A stretch of 64,000 nt of DNA from Bacillus gaemokensis (lineage in GTDB: Bacteria > Bacillota > Bacilli > Bacillales > Bacillaceae_G), in the NCBI RefSeq assembly GCF_001590835.1, contig NZ_LTAQ01000023.1, positions 166,970 to 230,969 on the forward strand. Direction: 5' to 3'. The notes below the pieces were generated by a model. The model did no database searches, was not told the origin of the DNA, and saw only the letters and a list, made by a program, of their open reading frames with translations. The position numbers and the translations under genes were made by a program. Numbering within the stretch: position 1 is the stretch's first letter; each line of letters starts with the position of its first letter. Of the stretch, positions 33,578 to 42,659 are shown in pieces.

Positions 33578-33618
33578 ACCGCTCGTGGACAAAATAATTT
33601 ATTTGTCCACAAGCGGTG
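33578..33618. repeat. Inverted repeat in the gap before the beta-propeller gene
   Basis: ACCGCTCGTGGACAAA (33578-33593) and TTTGTCCACAAGCGGT (33603-33618) match at 15 of 16 positions around a nine-base loop. No T run follows, so it is either a weak terminator of the GNAT gene or a regulatory or mobile remnant. Confidence 0.45.
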
Positions 33619-33691
33619 TCCGATGCTGTTATGTTTGATGGTCGAATCTTAACCATTAATCAGGACATCCTATGACAAGGAGGGGTGATTA

Positions 33692-34909
33692 ATGGGAATT
33701 AGGATTTTATTAATAATAATATTAATCAGTATTCATTTTTCAACAAGTGCTTCTGCTGAAGTTCCACTTAAAGCTGCTTTTATACGGGACCATCAGCTAT
33801 GGATGAAAGAGGAAGATAAAGAAATACAACTTACAACAGGTCGGTATGTCTACTCTCCACAGTGGTCAAAAGATGGTCGGTTTATTGCCTATTTAGACGG
33901 TGACGAACTTGCTGAAAAAACATTTTTGTTTATATATGATTCAAAGGAAAAGGAAAACTACCAGCCGTATTCAACAATTGAAACAAGAAATTTTCAATGG
34001 TCACCAATTTCAAATCAACTAGCTTACAATGCGGGTGGTGTATTAAACGTTACAAAAACAAAGAATGGACGCCCAAAAGGTTTTGAGAATGTTTCTTTAG
34101 GTGTTAGTGATTTTGCATGGTTTCCAAACGGAAAAGAATTTATCGTTTCATCACAATCTAATTTGCTTCCTACTGGATGGGAACCAGTGCATCTTTTTAA
34201 AGTTCCAGTAGATGCTAATCTTGATTCAAATAAAATAAAGCCTTTTTACACCATTCAAACAAATACAACTGACTTATTTGCTATTGATGCCGAATACTTT
34301 AAGTGGAGCGCTGATGGTAAATGGGTTAGCTTTCTAGCAACACCCACTGCGTCTTGGTCCAATGATAGCAATACACTATGTGTACTATCATCAGTAGGAG
34401 ACCACTTTCAAGTTGTAGGAAAGATGCTCTGGTATGAAGACTGGATAAAATGGGCTCCTACAAAAAATAAACTAGCCTTCATATCTGGTGAAGGAAGATT
34501 TTTCGTTGAAAACAAAAAAACAACCGTTACCGACATTCCAACTTTGAACGAAAGAAAGGAATATACACCTAAAGGATATGTTGACCTTGATTTAGATTGG
34601 TTCTCACCAGATAAAGTGATTGTTGCTCGTACAAAAGAAAACAAGGAGTGGAAAGAGGGACCAGTTCCAACTATGTTTACAACTCTATACTTAATTAATA
34701 TAAAGTCAGGAGAACAAAAGCAGATTACCTTTCCAAAGAAAAATGAATTAGATTATGAACCTCAAGTTGTTGGGTCGTATATTACTTGGTATCGAAAGAC
34801 TGAAAAGGAAAACCAAGGAGATGTATGGGTTAAGAATGGAATAAATGGTCCAGAACATCGTTGGTTAAAAAATGTAGGCTCTGCTCCGATTTTTTTCAAT
34901 AAAAAGTAA
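33692..34909 (+). CDS. Secreted TolB-like beta-propeller protein
   Basis: A 405-residue exported protein. A signal peptide (about residues 1-22, ILLIIILISIHFSTSASA) is followed by repeated blades with W-S-x-D/N-G/S-K motifs: SPQWSKDGRFIAYLDG, FQWSPISNQLAYNAGG, FAWFPNGKEFIVSS, FKWSADGKWVSFLA, IKWAPTKNKLAFISG and DLDWFSPDKVIVA, the pattern of WD40-like/TolB propellers. No catalytic domain follows. It probably binds a protein or sugar outside the cell. The ATG follows AAGGAGGGG. Confidence 0.82.
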   Translation: MGIRILLIIILISIHFSTSASAEVPLKAAFIRDHQLWMKEEDKEIQLTTGRYVYSPQWSKDGRFIAYLDGDELAEKTFLFIYDSKEKENYQPYSTIETRNFQWSPISNQLAYNAGGVLNVTKTKNGRPKGFENVSLGVSDFAWFPNGKEFIVSSQSNLLPTGWEPVHLFKVPVDANLDSNKIKPFYTIQTNTTDLFAIDAEYFKWSADGKWVSFLATPTASWSNDSNTLCVLSSVGDHFQVVGKMLWYEDWIKWAPTKNKLAFISGEGRFFVENKKTTVTDIPTLNERKEYTPKGYVDLDLDWFSPDKVIVARTKENKEWKEGPVPTMFTTLYLINIKSGEQKQITFPKKNELDYEPQVVGSYITWYRKTEKENQGDVWVKNGINGPEHRWLKNVGSAPIFFNKK

Positions 34910-35261
34910 CTGAAACATCCACAACTCCTATATTTTCTTATTCAACTAAAGGGTGCGATTGTGCAATAACACTTAGAGTTAAACGACTGTATTGTTGTAT
35001 TTTTAAGTGCAGTGAAGTATTTCACATCAAAAATTAAACAACTTTATTTTAACCCCGTCTTAAAATCAGAACGGGGTTATACGTGTTTTAGGTTTTAAAA
35101 TTAAATAACTTTATTGTCATTTTACAGAATTCGCCCTTACGTTGAGTACATGTATTCAACGTAAGAGCCCTTTTAAATTCGTTTTTTAATTTTCTTAGTT
35201 AAGATAACATGTAAAAATAGGCCATAGGATTACTTTTATTTCCAAACATGACCTATTGAGC
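34910..35261. other. Intergenic region with two hairpins
   Basis: No gene seen. AACCCCGT (35051-35058) and ACGGGGTT (35071-35078) form a terminator-like stem that would end the propeller gene transcript. A second stem, CTTACGTTGA (35136-35145) / TCAACGTAAG (35156-35165), lies just outside the Tn3 remnant and is followed by AGCCCTTTT. Confidence 0.5.
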
Positions 35262-35543
35262 TTATAGAGGGATTGTTTCTTCTATTGGGTGAGGGGTTTT
35301 TTGTAAATCAATTACATAATCCCCAAAACGTTTTATATGTCTAGTCATATAGGGAATTAGCGTTTCTAAATCTTGGCGTGAAAAGCGATAACCTTCTTTT
35401 TTTAGTTGCCATAAAATCATAGTGATATCTACTACATTTTGAAAAATTACGGAATTAGTAATTAAATCGTTGTATTTAATACGTTTTTCTTGCTCGATTG
35501 GATCGTTTTCCGTAATAATACCATTGCCACAAAACAACAACCA
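35262..35543 (-). pseudogene. C-terminal scrap of a Tn3-family transposase
   Basis: About 93 codons encode the typical C-terminus of Tn3-type transposases: GNGIITENDPIEQEKRIKYN, then NSVIFQNVVDIT and IPYMTRHIKRFGDYVIDLQ. Full transposases are near 970-1000 residues, so only about the last tenth survives, and sequence further 5' does not resemble the family. There is no start codon with a ribosome binding site. A small membrane protein ORF lies directly next to the broken end on the other strand. Confidence 0.85.
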
Positions 35544-35574
35544 TTTTGAAAACCCATTATTAGTTAAAACGTAT

Positions 35575-35916
35575 ATGTGCGGTATGCTAATTTATTTATT
35601 CCTTAAATGGGTTATTTCATCACATGAAACGGAAATAATCACTTTAGTAACAATAAATCTATTTTTCTTTCCGTTTTCACGAATATTTGTACATACGATT
35701 AAAGACTTCTTCTTTTCTAATACAACGGTTATGTTTACTGAGAAAATGTGGTTGATGTATCAACTTGTAAGATTTGTTGTGTTAGGGTGGATTTATATGA
35801 TGACACCTATATTTGCTCCGATTGGATTTATGATTGTGTTATTTTGCTTTTGGAGAGCACAAAGAGTAAAAGAAAAGTATATGCAGCAAAGTAGACAAAG
35901 TTTTGCTAGATCATAA
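35575..35916 (+). CDS. Membrane protein, possibly 5'-truncated
   Basis: About 113 residues with hydrophobic segments near residues 4-12, 18-32, 62-80 and 82-98 and a basic C-terminus (RAQRVKEKYMQQSRQS). No ribosome binding site precedes the first ATG, and the open frame continues upstream into the Tn3 scrap, so the true N-terminus may have been lost when that element arrived or decayed. A strong terminator overlaps its stop, arguing that it was once a functional gene. Not recognised. Confidence 0.5.
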   Translation: MCGMLIYLFLKWVISSHETEIITLVTINLFFFPFSRIFVHTIKDFFFSNTTVMFTEKMWLMYQLVRFVVLGWIYMMTPIFAPIGFMIVLFCFWRAQRVKEKYMQQSRQSFARS

Positions 35917-35956
35917 AGAAAGAGACTCATTTCAATTGAAGTGAGTCTCTTTCTTT
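35915..35956 (+). terminator. Rho-independent terminator
   Basis: AAAGAAAGAGACTCA and TGAGTCTCTTTCTTT pair perfectly around a 12-base loop, starting within the stop codon of the membrane protein ORF. Confidence 0.75.
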
Positions 35957-36226
35957 ATGGGTGTGTATTGTATTCGGATTCTATTATAACATGATTAATA
36001 GCGTTCAAGGCCTGGAAAAGTGTGATTTTGTGGGAAGTGAGTCGCCGAGATTGTGATTTTAATACGATTATCTTTTCTTTTGTGTAACTTCATCATTAAA
36101 TGGCTTTAAATGCGCGATAGGGATGTAAGTATATAATTGGAAATTTTACTATTATTTGTTTTGATTTCAAATAAATATTGAAATGTGCGTCAACGCATGT
36201 TAAGGACTTATTGTTATTTGGAATTT

Positions 36227-36271
36227 AAAAATAGCCTAGTAGTCTTATTGATAAGACTACTAGGCTATTTT
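36227..36271. terminator. Perfect 21-bp hairpin with no adjacent gene
   Basis: Two 21-base arms (36227-36247, beginning AAAATAGCCTAGTAG, and 36251-36271) are perfectly complementary with only three bases between them, followed by AATAACG. It looks like a bidirectional terminator, but the nearest preceding plus-strand gene already ends in one. The stretch 35957-36429 otherwise shows no gene. Confidence 0.55.
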
Positions 36272-36429
36272 AATAACGATAGTAATTGATAGAGTTGGTC
36301 TATTGATGTGTTTCTATCTGAATTTTCTAATTTGATTATTTCAACTTTATGAAGATAGAGGAGGGGATTTTGTGTGATAGTATGTTAGGTAGAAAATATA
36401 GATAATTCTGAAAAGGGGATGCGAATTTG

Positions 36430-36751
36430 ATGTTTAAACTGCTGTAAATAATAAAGTTACAGAACTATTAAATCATTATTTTCATCGAGTAAAGGTGTAT
36501 CTTGTAGAAGATGAAAATCAAAGAGAATTATATGAACATGAATTAATGAACTATTCCCGTTGTTTAATGTTGCAGAAAATGACAACATGAATAGAGATTT
36601 TCTAATTTGCCTTCGTTCATTTGTAAGGGAGATTATTTCAGAGCAAGAAGAGAAAATGAAAGAACTTGAAAAAACAAGAGATGAAGAGATAAATGTATTT
36701 GATTTAGTAGACCGTCAAAAAGGAAAAAAAGACGTTGAACTTTATGATTAA
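36430..36751 (+). pseudogene. Small gene broken by two one-base deletions
   Basis: With one A restored in the AAA run at about 36436-36438 and one T restored near 36560, an ATG behind AAAAGGGG opens a continuous frame of 107 codons: TAVNNKVTELLNHYFHRVKV, YLVEDENQRELYEHELMNYS, then LFNVAENDNMNRDFLICLRS and a Glu/Lys-rich coiled C-terminus ending KDVELYD. The segments on both sides of each break read like one protein, and the restored length is an exact multiple of three. As written, only the last 63 codons are open. The function is unknown. It lies just upstream of the kurstakin exporter gene. Confidence 0.55.
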
Positions 36752-36820
36752 TTATGTTTAATAAAGGGGTCCCATGTACGCAAAAACATCCATTTTAGTA
36801 AACTTAAGGAGCTCGTTTTT

Positions 36821-38083
36821 ATGAAAACTACCGACTCAAAAAGTCTATGGGGAAATACAATTTATTTACAAGTTTTTTCTGCGTATTCACTGCTTATGCT
36901 CGGAGTATTTATTGACATGTTAGCCATTATGACCATTGTTAGTTTTGAATGGGAAGTAGACCCCACCATGATTGGATTGATTCCTGTTGCGTATGCACTT
37001 CCTGGAATTTTATTTAGTTCATGGGCAGGTGTGATTGCTGATCGCTTTAGAAAAATTCCAATTATGATGTTTTGTAATCTTATGGTTGGTCTATTAACAA
37101 TTGTTCTTTTATTTGTCCAAAATATTCATTGGCTTTTGTTAGCATTAATGATTCGTTCCATTTTTACCGTTTTCTATTATCCTGCACAGCAAACACTTAC
37201 ACGACAGATTGTTTCCCCTGATCTGCTTACCAAAGCGGTAAGTATCAATGGGATAGTTGAGCAAGGAACCAAGATACTGGGTCCACTTATAGGAGGAATG
37301 TTACTGAGCTGGTTTCAGCCAGAGTTTTGTCTGATTATAAGGGCAATATGCTGTTTACTAGCTGCTTTGGTTCTGTTGCCCACAATAAGGTTAAAAGAAT
37401 CTCTGCCAAGAGAACATATAGAAAAGCAACAGCAAAGTACTTGGACTGCTTGGTTACAAGGTTGGGGTTATGTATTATCCAATCGGATGATACTATCAAC
37501 TATGATTTTCTTTACAATAGCTATGGCAGTATTACAATTAGTAGACTCACAGTTCCCTACTTTATTTAAGAGCTTGTTCCCAAATGATAAGAGTAAAATG
37601 GGATACATCATTTCTATTATTGGTCTTGGGGGAATACTTGGTGCATTCTTAACTCAGAAATTAAAACATTTTCAATATGGTTGGGTAGTATGTGGAGGTA
37701 TTGCTTTAATGGGAATTGGCTTCGGTGGTATTAGTCTGATAAGCCTGATAAGCCCTGGTTCATCCCTCATTTTTGGCTATCTGATTAGTTTTATTGCTGG
37801 TATTGGAAGTGGACTTATGCTTGTATCCAATCAAGTCATTCTGCAAATTGAATCCCATCAAGAACAGGTCGGAAGAGTATTTGGGATTCAAAGCAGTTTA
37901 GCAAATGCAGTCCTCATCATTTCTCCTGCTATGAGCGGACCACTGGTTCACATTTTCGGAGTAACTCAACTCTATTTTTATGTGGGTATTGGGCTCATCA
38001 TCATTGGAGTAATTGGGGTTTTATTACAAAAATATTTTTGGGTTAAACATGAACACGAACCCATAAGAGTAAATAATTTTTGA
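36821..38083 (+). CDS. krsE: MFS exporter of the kurstakin locus
   Basis: A 420-residue major facilitator with twelve membrane segments (MFS_3-like; GVIADRFRKIPIMMF is the cytoplasmic loop between helices 2 and 3, and FYYPAQQTLTRQIVSPDLL follows helix 4). It ends 14 bases before the first NRPS gene, in the position occupied by krsE in the described kurstakin operon (krsE-krsA-krsB-krsC, from memory), and is the likely exporter of the lipopeptide. The ATG follows AAGGAG. The operon promoter is expected upstream of here. In B. thuringiensis this locus is reported to be controlled by the NprR quorum sensor, but I could not identify an NprR site. Confidence 0.87.
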   Translation: MKTTDSKSLWGNTIYLQVFSAYSLLMLGVFIDMLAIMTIVSFEWEVDPTMIGLIPVAYALPGILFSSWAGVIADRFRKIPIMMFCNLMVGLLTIVLLFVQNIHWLLLALMIRSIFTVFYYPAQQTLTRQIVSPDLLTKAVSINGIVEQGTKILGPLIGGMLLSWFQPEFCLIIRAICCLLAALVLLPTIRLKESLPREHIEKQQQSTWTAWLQGWGYVLSNRMILSTMIFFTIAMAVLQLVDSQFPTLFKSLFPNDKSKMGYIISIIGLGGILGAFLTQKLKHFQYGWVVCGGIALMGIGFGGISLISLISPGSSLIFGYLISFIAGIGSGLMLVSNQVILQIESHQEQVGRVFGIQSSLANAVLIISPAMSGPLVHIFGVTQLYFYVGIGLIIIGVIGVLLQKYFWVKHEHEPIRVNNF

Positions 38084-38097
38084 AGGGAGAATTTTTT

Positions 38098-41000
38098 ATG
38101 TCCAATCAGGAGTGTTATCCTTTAAGTCATCCACAGAGGAGAATATGGTATACAGAAGTTATTTATTCAGGTAAAGGTATATGTAATCTAAAATTCTTGT
38201 TCAAGATCCATCGGAAAATGAATTATTCGATATTAAATCGAGCCGTGAATCGTGTCATCAGTGAAAATGATGGTCTGTGTATCAGACTGAAAGAAAATGG
38301 GCATCAGGAACCTGAGCAATATTTTGTTAAACATCAAGAACGAGAATTTGACTTCTTCGACTTCAGTTCCGAGAGAGATTCGGATTTGCTGGAACAATGG
38401 ATTGAGCAGAAGGCGCAAGAGACGTTTACGTTATTTGATTCGGATTTATACTATTTTGCTTTAATAAAAATAAGCGATAATGAGTGTGCCGTCTTTGGCA
38501 ATGTTCATCACATTATCATGGATGGTTTATCAATCCAAATTTGGACTAATCAGATTGCTAAATATTATCATGAGTTTTATAGTGAGGCAGATGTGAGAAT
38601 CCCTAGGAACTCATATGTTCAGTTTCTAGTCAATGAACAGACGTACTTGAACAGCAGTCGTTTTCAAAAAGATCAAAGCTTCTGGTTAGAGGAATTCAAA
38701 ACACTTCCATCCGTAACGGGATTGAAACCCTATAATGCTTACCAAGTTAGTACGAGAGCATCACGTGAGACGTTTGAATTATCTGAATATTCAAAGGGGA
38801 AGTTAGAGGAATTTTCTGATCATTACGGATTTAGTGTATATACTGTTTTTGTTGCTGCGTTTTCGTTGTCGATGTATCGATGGACCTCGTCGCTTGATAT
38901 TGCCTTGGGAATGGCTTATGGCAATCGTATGACTAAAATGGAGCGGGAATTAATTGGAATGATGGTGAGTACAGTTCCTCTGAGAATGGATATCGACCCT
39001 GAAGAAGAAGTACTCTCATTTATTGGTCGAGTGTCCAGAAAACAACGTAAAGCATTACGACATCAGAAATATCCATTTGATTTGTTATTAAAGCAGATGA
39101 ATCAAGAGAATAACAGCAATGTTAGACTTTTTGGAACTACGATCGATTATAGAGAGCGTGGTGAAACTGGTGACTCTCTTTGGATTCCAAACCGTGAAGA
39201 AGTGCAAGATTTTGCAGTACATATTGAAAATTTGACCGATATAGACTCTTTGCAAGTGCATATTGATTATCGCGAAGAATTATTTTCCAAAGAAGAGATA
39301 CTTCGCTTTTTTAAAACCATGCTAGCATTAATGGAAAACACATTTAAAAATCCGAAGCAGAAGGTTGCTAAGATCGAAATCCTTTCAGAAGAAGATAAAA
39401 GAAAAAGTTTAGTAGAGTTCAACGATCCTAAGCTTGACTTTCCACCTCAAGCCACCATTCATGAGTTGTTTGAGCAGCAAGCGACGATTCATCCCAATGC
39501 CATTGCAGTTATGTATGAAAAGGAGAGGATTACCTATAGGGAGCTTAATGAACGTGCGAATCAGTTAGCTCACTATCTGCAGAAAAAAGGAGTAGGACCC
39601 GATTCGTTGGTTGGCCTTTGTGTTGAACGTTCTCCTGAAATGATTGTAGGTATTTTGGGAATTCTGAAGGCTGGTGGAGCTTATGTTCCACTCGATCCAA
39701 CGTATCCAGAGCAGCGACTTCAGTATATTTTAGAGGATGCTAGCATTCAGTTAGTCGTAACGCAAGAAAGTTTAAAAGGATCGAAATGGTTACCAGAGAA
39801 TATCAAATCGATTTGCCTTGATAGAGATCAAGTTGAGATTGAGAAAGAAAGTGCGGTTTTACCGATCTCTGATGTAAGTCCTCAACATCTCGCTTACGTG
39901 ATCTATACTTCGGGATCAACAGGTAATCCGAAGGGAGTTATGGTAGAGCATCACAATGTGATTCGTTTATTTAAATCAACAGAATGCTGGTATCAGTTTG
40001 ATGAAAAAGATACTTGGACGCTTTTCCATTCTTATGCGTTTGACTTCTCGGTATGGGAGATTTGGGGGGCATTGCTCTATGGCGGAAGATTGGTTGTTGT
40101 TCCTTATTGGATCAGTCGATCGCCCAAGGATTTCTATCAACTGTTAGTAAAGGAAGAGGTTACGGTTCTTAATCAGACACCATCCGCATTTCGACAATTG
40201 ATACAAGTGTGTGAACAAGATGATGAGAATAAAGACTTGCATCTGCGCTATGTCATATTTGGTGGGGAAGCACTCGATCCTACCAGCTTGTTACCATGGT
40301 TTCAAAGGTATGGAGAGCAGGACCCACAGTTAATTAATATGTATGGAATTACAGAAACTACCGTTCATGTTACGTATTATCCAATTACTCAAGATGATGT
40401 GCAGCATGCTTCAAGAAGTAATATCGGAAAGCGGATTCCAGATTTAGAAGTGTATGTACTAGACGCTTGTCAACAGCCTGTGCCTATTGGCGTAGCTGGC
40501 GAACTATATATTGGTGGAGCAGGACTCGCACGTGGGTATTTTAACAGACCCGAATTGACTGCAGAACGTTTCATTCCTCATCCATTCAGTAGTGACCCGG
40601 GAGCGCGATTATATCGGACAGGAGACTTAGCGAGATACTTGCCGGATGGAAATCTGGATTATCTTGGGCGGATTGATCACCAGGTGAAAATCCGTGGTTT
40701 CCGAATTGAACTCGAGGAAATTGAATCTACTTTAAACGCGCATGCATCCATAAAAGAGGCTGTTGTGATCGTTCGAGAAGATCAGCCGGGTGATAAACGA
40801 TTGGTGGCGTATGTCGTGGGTGATGGGAATGTAGGTGAGTGGAGAGATTATCTCAAGGCGGAACTACCAAGCTATATGGTTCCTTCAGGATTTGTGATGA
40901 TGGAAGCCATTCCACTAACTGCTAACGGTAAAGTTGATCGTAAAGCCTTACCTGTACCAGAGGAGAGCAAATTCGAAAGTGAATGTGTTGCACCCCGGAA

Positions 41001-42657
41001 TGGTAACGAAGAAACACTGGCTACCATTTGGAAGCAAGTATTAGGGATTAAAAAGGTGGGAATCCATGATAACTTCTTTGAAATTGGTGGAGACTCGATT
41101 CTCAGCATTCAGATCATATCACGAGCGAGTCAATTGGGCTTAAAACTTACACCCAAGCAAATGTTTGAACACCCAACGATCGCCGAGTTGGCGCAAGTAG
41201 TCAAAGAAGATCAGGGAGTACAAGCAGATCAGGGTGTTGTGACGGGAGAGGTACCGCTCACTCCGATCCAGCACTGGTTCTTCGAGCAAGAACATCCGCA
41301 TCCACAACATTGGAATCAGTCGATGCTTTTGAGAGTAAGAGAGAGATTGGATGTAGAGTTACTAGAAGAAGCTTTATTAAACTTACTTAAACATCATGAC
41401 GCCTTACGTTTTCGATATGAACAGTTGCTCGATGGAACCTGGAAGCAGAGAAATGAGGGAATCGATGAACAGTCTGTACTTCGTGTGGTAAAACGGAACG
41501 ATGCTAATCAACAAGCGTGGAATCAAGTGGTACAAGAAGAGATGGATATCGCTCAAGCTAGTTTCAATTTACTTACAGGTCCGTTGATGAGAGTAGTGTA
41601 CTTCGATGATGGCTCGAATGGGAACGATCGATTATTCTGGACGATTCATCATTTAGTAGTAGATGGGGTATCATGGCGAATTTTATTGGAAGATTTACAG
41701 GCCGTATACAACCAGATGAAACAAGGTCAGAAGGTTCAATTACCTGCGAAAAGTACGTCTTTTAAAGAATGGTCGGAACGACTACAGGCATACAGTGAGT
41801 CACATATTTCAAAAGAAGTACAAGATTATTGGCATGAACAGGCAGCAAAACAAGTGATGACGATTCCGATGGACTATCCTATACAGGAAACGACAGAAGC
41901 ATCGATTGATCAAGTGACGATGACGTTGGGAGTAGAAGAGACCCACACGTTGTTACAAGAAGTTTCGGCGACTCATAAGACACGGATCAACGAGGTACTA
42001 TTGACGGCATTAGTACAAGCTATAGCCGATTGTACAAATCAGCATAAGCTTTCAGTTCACTTGGAAGGACATGGGCGAGAAGAGATGGTCGAAGGTATTG
42101 ATCTATCGCGGACAGTGGGTTGGTTCACGAGTATTTATCCCATTCACCTTGATCTTCAAGGAACAACGACACCTATTGAGGGATTAAAGGCTGTGAAAGA
42201 TCAATTGCGTCGAATTCCGAATCATGGCGTTGATTATGGCATTTTACGTTACTTAAGCAGAGAATTGCTTCCTTTCTATCAGCAGCAAAAACCATCGATA
42301 AGCTTTAACTATTTGGGACAATTTGATCAAGTGTTTTCCAAAGAATCTTTGTTTAAACAGGAGACAGGGTTTACAAGCTTAGACCATGCTCCGGAATCGA
42401 AACTATCTCATCCGATTGAAATTGTCGGTATGGTAAAAGATGAGAAGCTACATTTTGTTTGGATGTATAGTAGAGAACAGTTTTCTAGATTGACAATTCA
42501 AGCGATAGCAAAAGGCATGTTGAATCAGCTTCGTCTACTGATAAATCCACCAACGGCAGAGTCTGCTTTTACGGTATCTGACTTTGCTGATGCAGAGGCT
42601 CTTACGGAAGAAAGCTTGAATAAAGTATTACTTAAATTAACAAAGAAGAGGGTGTAA
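38098..42657 (+). CDS. krsA: Kurstakin synthetase A (module 1, Thr, epimerising)
   Basis: A 1519-residue NRPS with order C-A-T-E. The N-terminal condensation domain (HHIIMDG, His137-Gly143) is in the starter position and should join a fatty acyl group to the first residue. The adenylation domain (about 455-960) has TSGSTGNPKG from Thr604 and Lys945 in NGKVDRK. Pocket residues read D-F-W-N-I-G-M-V-H-K, the established Thr code. The carrier serine is Ser1000 in GGDSILS, the form that precedes E domains. The epimerisation domain (about 1055-1500) has HHLVVDGVSW (His1184, His1185, Asp1189), VGWFTSIYP and NYLGQFDQ. It therefore loads acyl-Thr and probably makes D-Thr (D-allo-Thr). The start uses AAGGGAGAA; an upstream ATG overlapping krsE is less likely. 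Confidence 0.93.
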   Translation: MSNQECYPLSHPQRRIWYTEVIYSGKGICNLKFLFKIHRKMNYSILNRAVNRVISENDGLCIRLKENGHQEPEQYFVKHQEREFDFFDFSSERDSDLLEQWIEQKAQETFTLFDSDLYYFALIKISDNECAVFGNVHHIIMDGLSIQIWTNQIAKYYHEFYSEADVRIPRNSYVQFLVNEQTYLNSSRFQKDQSFWLEEFKTLPSVTGLKPYNAYQVSTRASRETFELSEYSKGKLEEFSDHYGFSVYTVFVAAFSLSMYRWTSSLDIALGMAYGNRMTKMERELIGMMVSTVPLRMDIDPEEEVLSFIGRVSRKQRKALRHQKYPFDLLLKQMNQENNSNVRLFGTTIDYRERGETGDSLWIPNREEVQDFAVHIENLTDIDSLQVHIDYREELFSKEEILRFFKTMLALMENTFKNPKQKVAKIEILSEEDKRKSLVEFNDPKLDFPPQATIHELFEQQATIHPNAIAVMYEKERITYRELNERANQLAHYLQKKGVGPDSLVGLCVERSPEMIVGILGILKAGGAYVPLDPTYPEQRLQYILEDASIQLVVTQESLKGSKWLPENIKSICLDRDQVEIEKESAVLPISDVSPQHLAYVIYTSGSTGNPKGVMVEHHNVIRLFKSTECWYQFDEKDTWTLFHSYAFDFSVWEIWGALLYGGRLVVVPYWISRSPKDFYQLLVKEEVTVLNQTPSAFRQLIQVCEQDDENKDLHLRYVIFGGEALDPTSLLPWFQRYGEQDPQLINMYGITETTVHVTYYPITQDDVQHASRSNIGKRIPDLEVYVLDACQQPVPIGVAGELYIGGAGLARGYFNRPELTAERFIPHPFSSDPGARLYRTGDLARYLPDGNLDYLGRIDHQVKIRGFRIELEEIESTLNAHASIKEAVVIVREDQPGDKRLVAYVVGDGNVGEWRDYLKAELPSYMVPSGFVMMEAIPLTANGKVDRKALPVPEESKFESECVAPRNGNEETLATIWKQVLGIKKVGIHDNFFEIGGDSILSIQIISRASQLGLKLTPKQMFEHPTIAELAQVVKEDQGVQADQGVVTGEVPLTPIQHWFFEQEHPHPQHWNQSMLLRVRERLDVELLEEALLNLLKHHDALRFRYEQLLDGTWKQRNEGIDEQSVLRVVKRNDANQQAWNQVVQEEMDIAQASFNLLTGPLMRVVYFDDGSNGNDRLFWTIHHLVVDGVSWRILLEDLQAVYNQMKQGQKVQLPAKSTSFKEWSERLQAYSESHISKEVQDYWHEQAAKQVMTIPMDYPIQETTEASIDQVTMTLGVEETHTLLQEVSATHKTRINEVLLTALVQAIADCTNQHKLSVHLEGHGREEMVEGIDLSRTVGWFTSIYPIHLDLQGTTTPIEGLKAVKDQLRRIPNHGVDYGILRYLSRELLPFYQQQKPSISFNYLGQFDQVFSKESLFKQETGFTSLDHAPESKLSHPIEIVGMVKDEKLHFVWMYSREQFSRLTIQAIAKGMLNQLRLLINPPTAESAFTVSDFADAEALTEESLNKVLLKLTKKRV

Positions 42658-42659
42658 CG

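Noticed and set aside
35127-35138. GAATTCGCCCTT, identical to the flank of common TA-cloning vectors, hinting at vector contamination
   Set aside because: Only about a dozen bases match; the sequence continues smoothly into a natural palindrome and no second vector flank or vector sequence is present, so coincidence is more likely.
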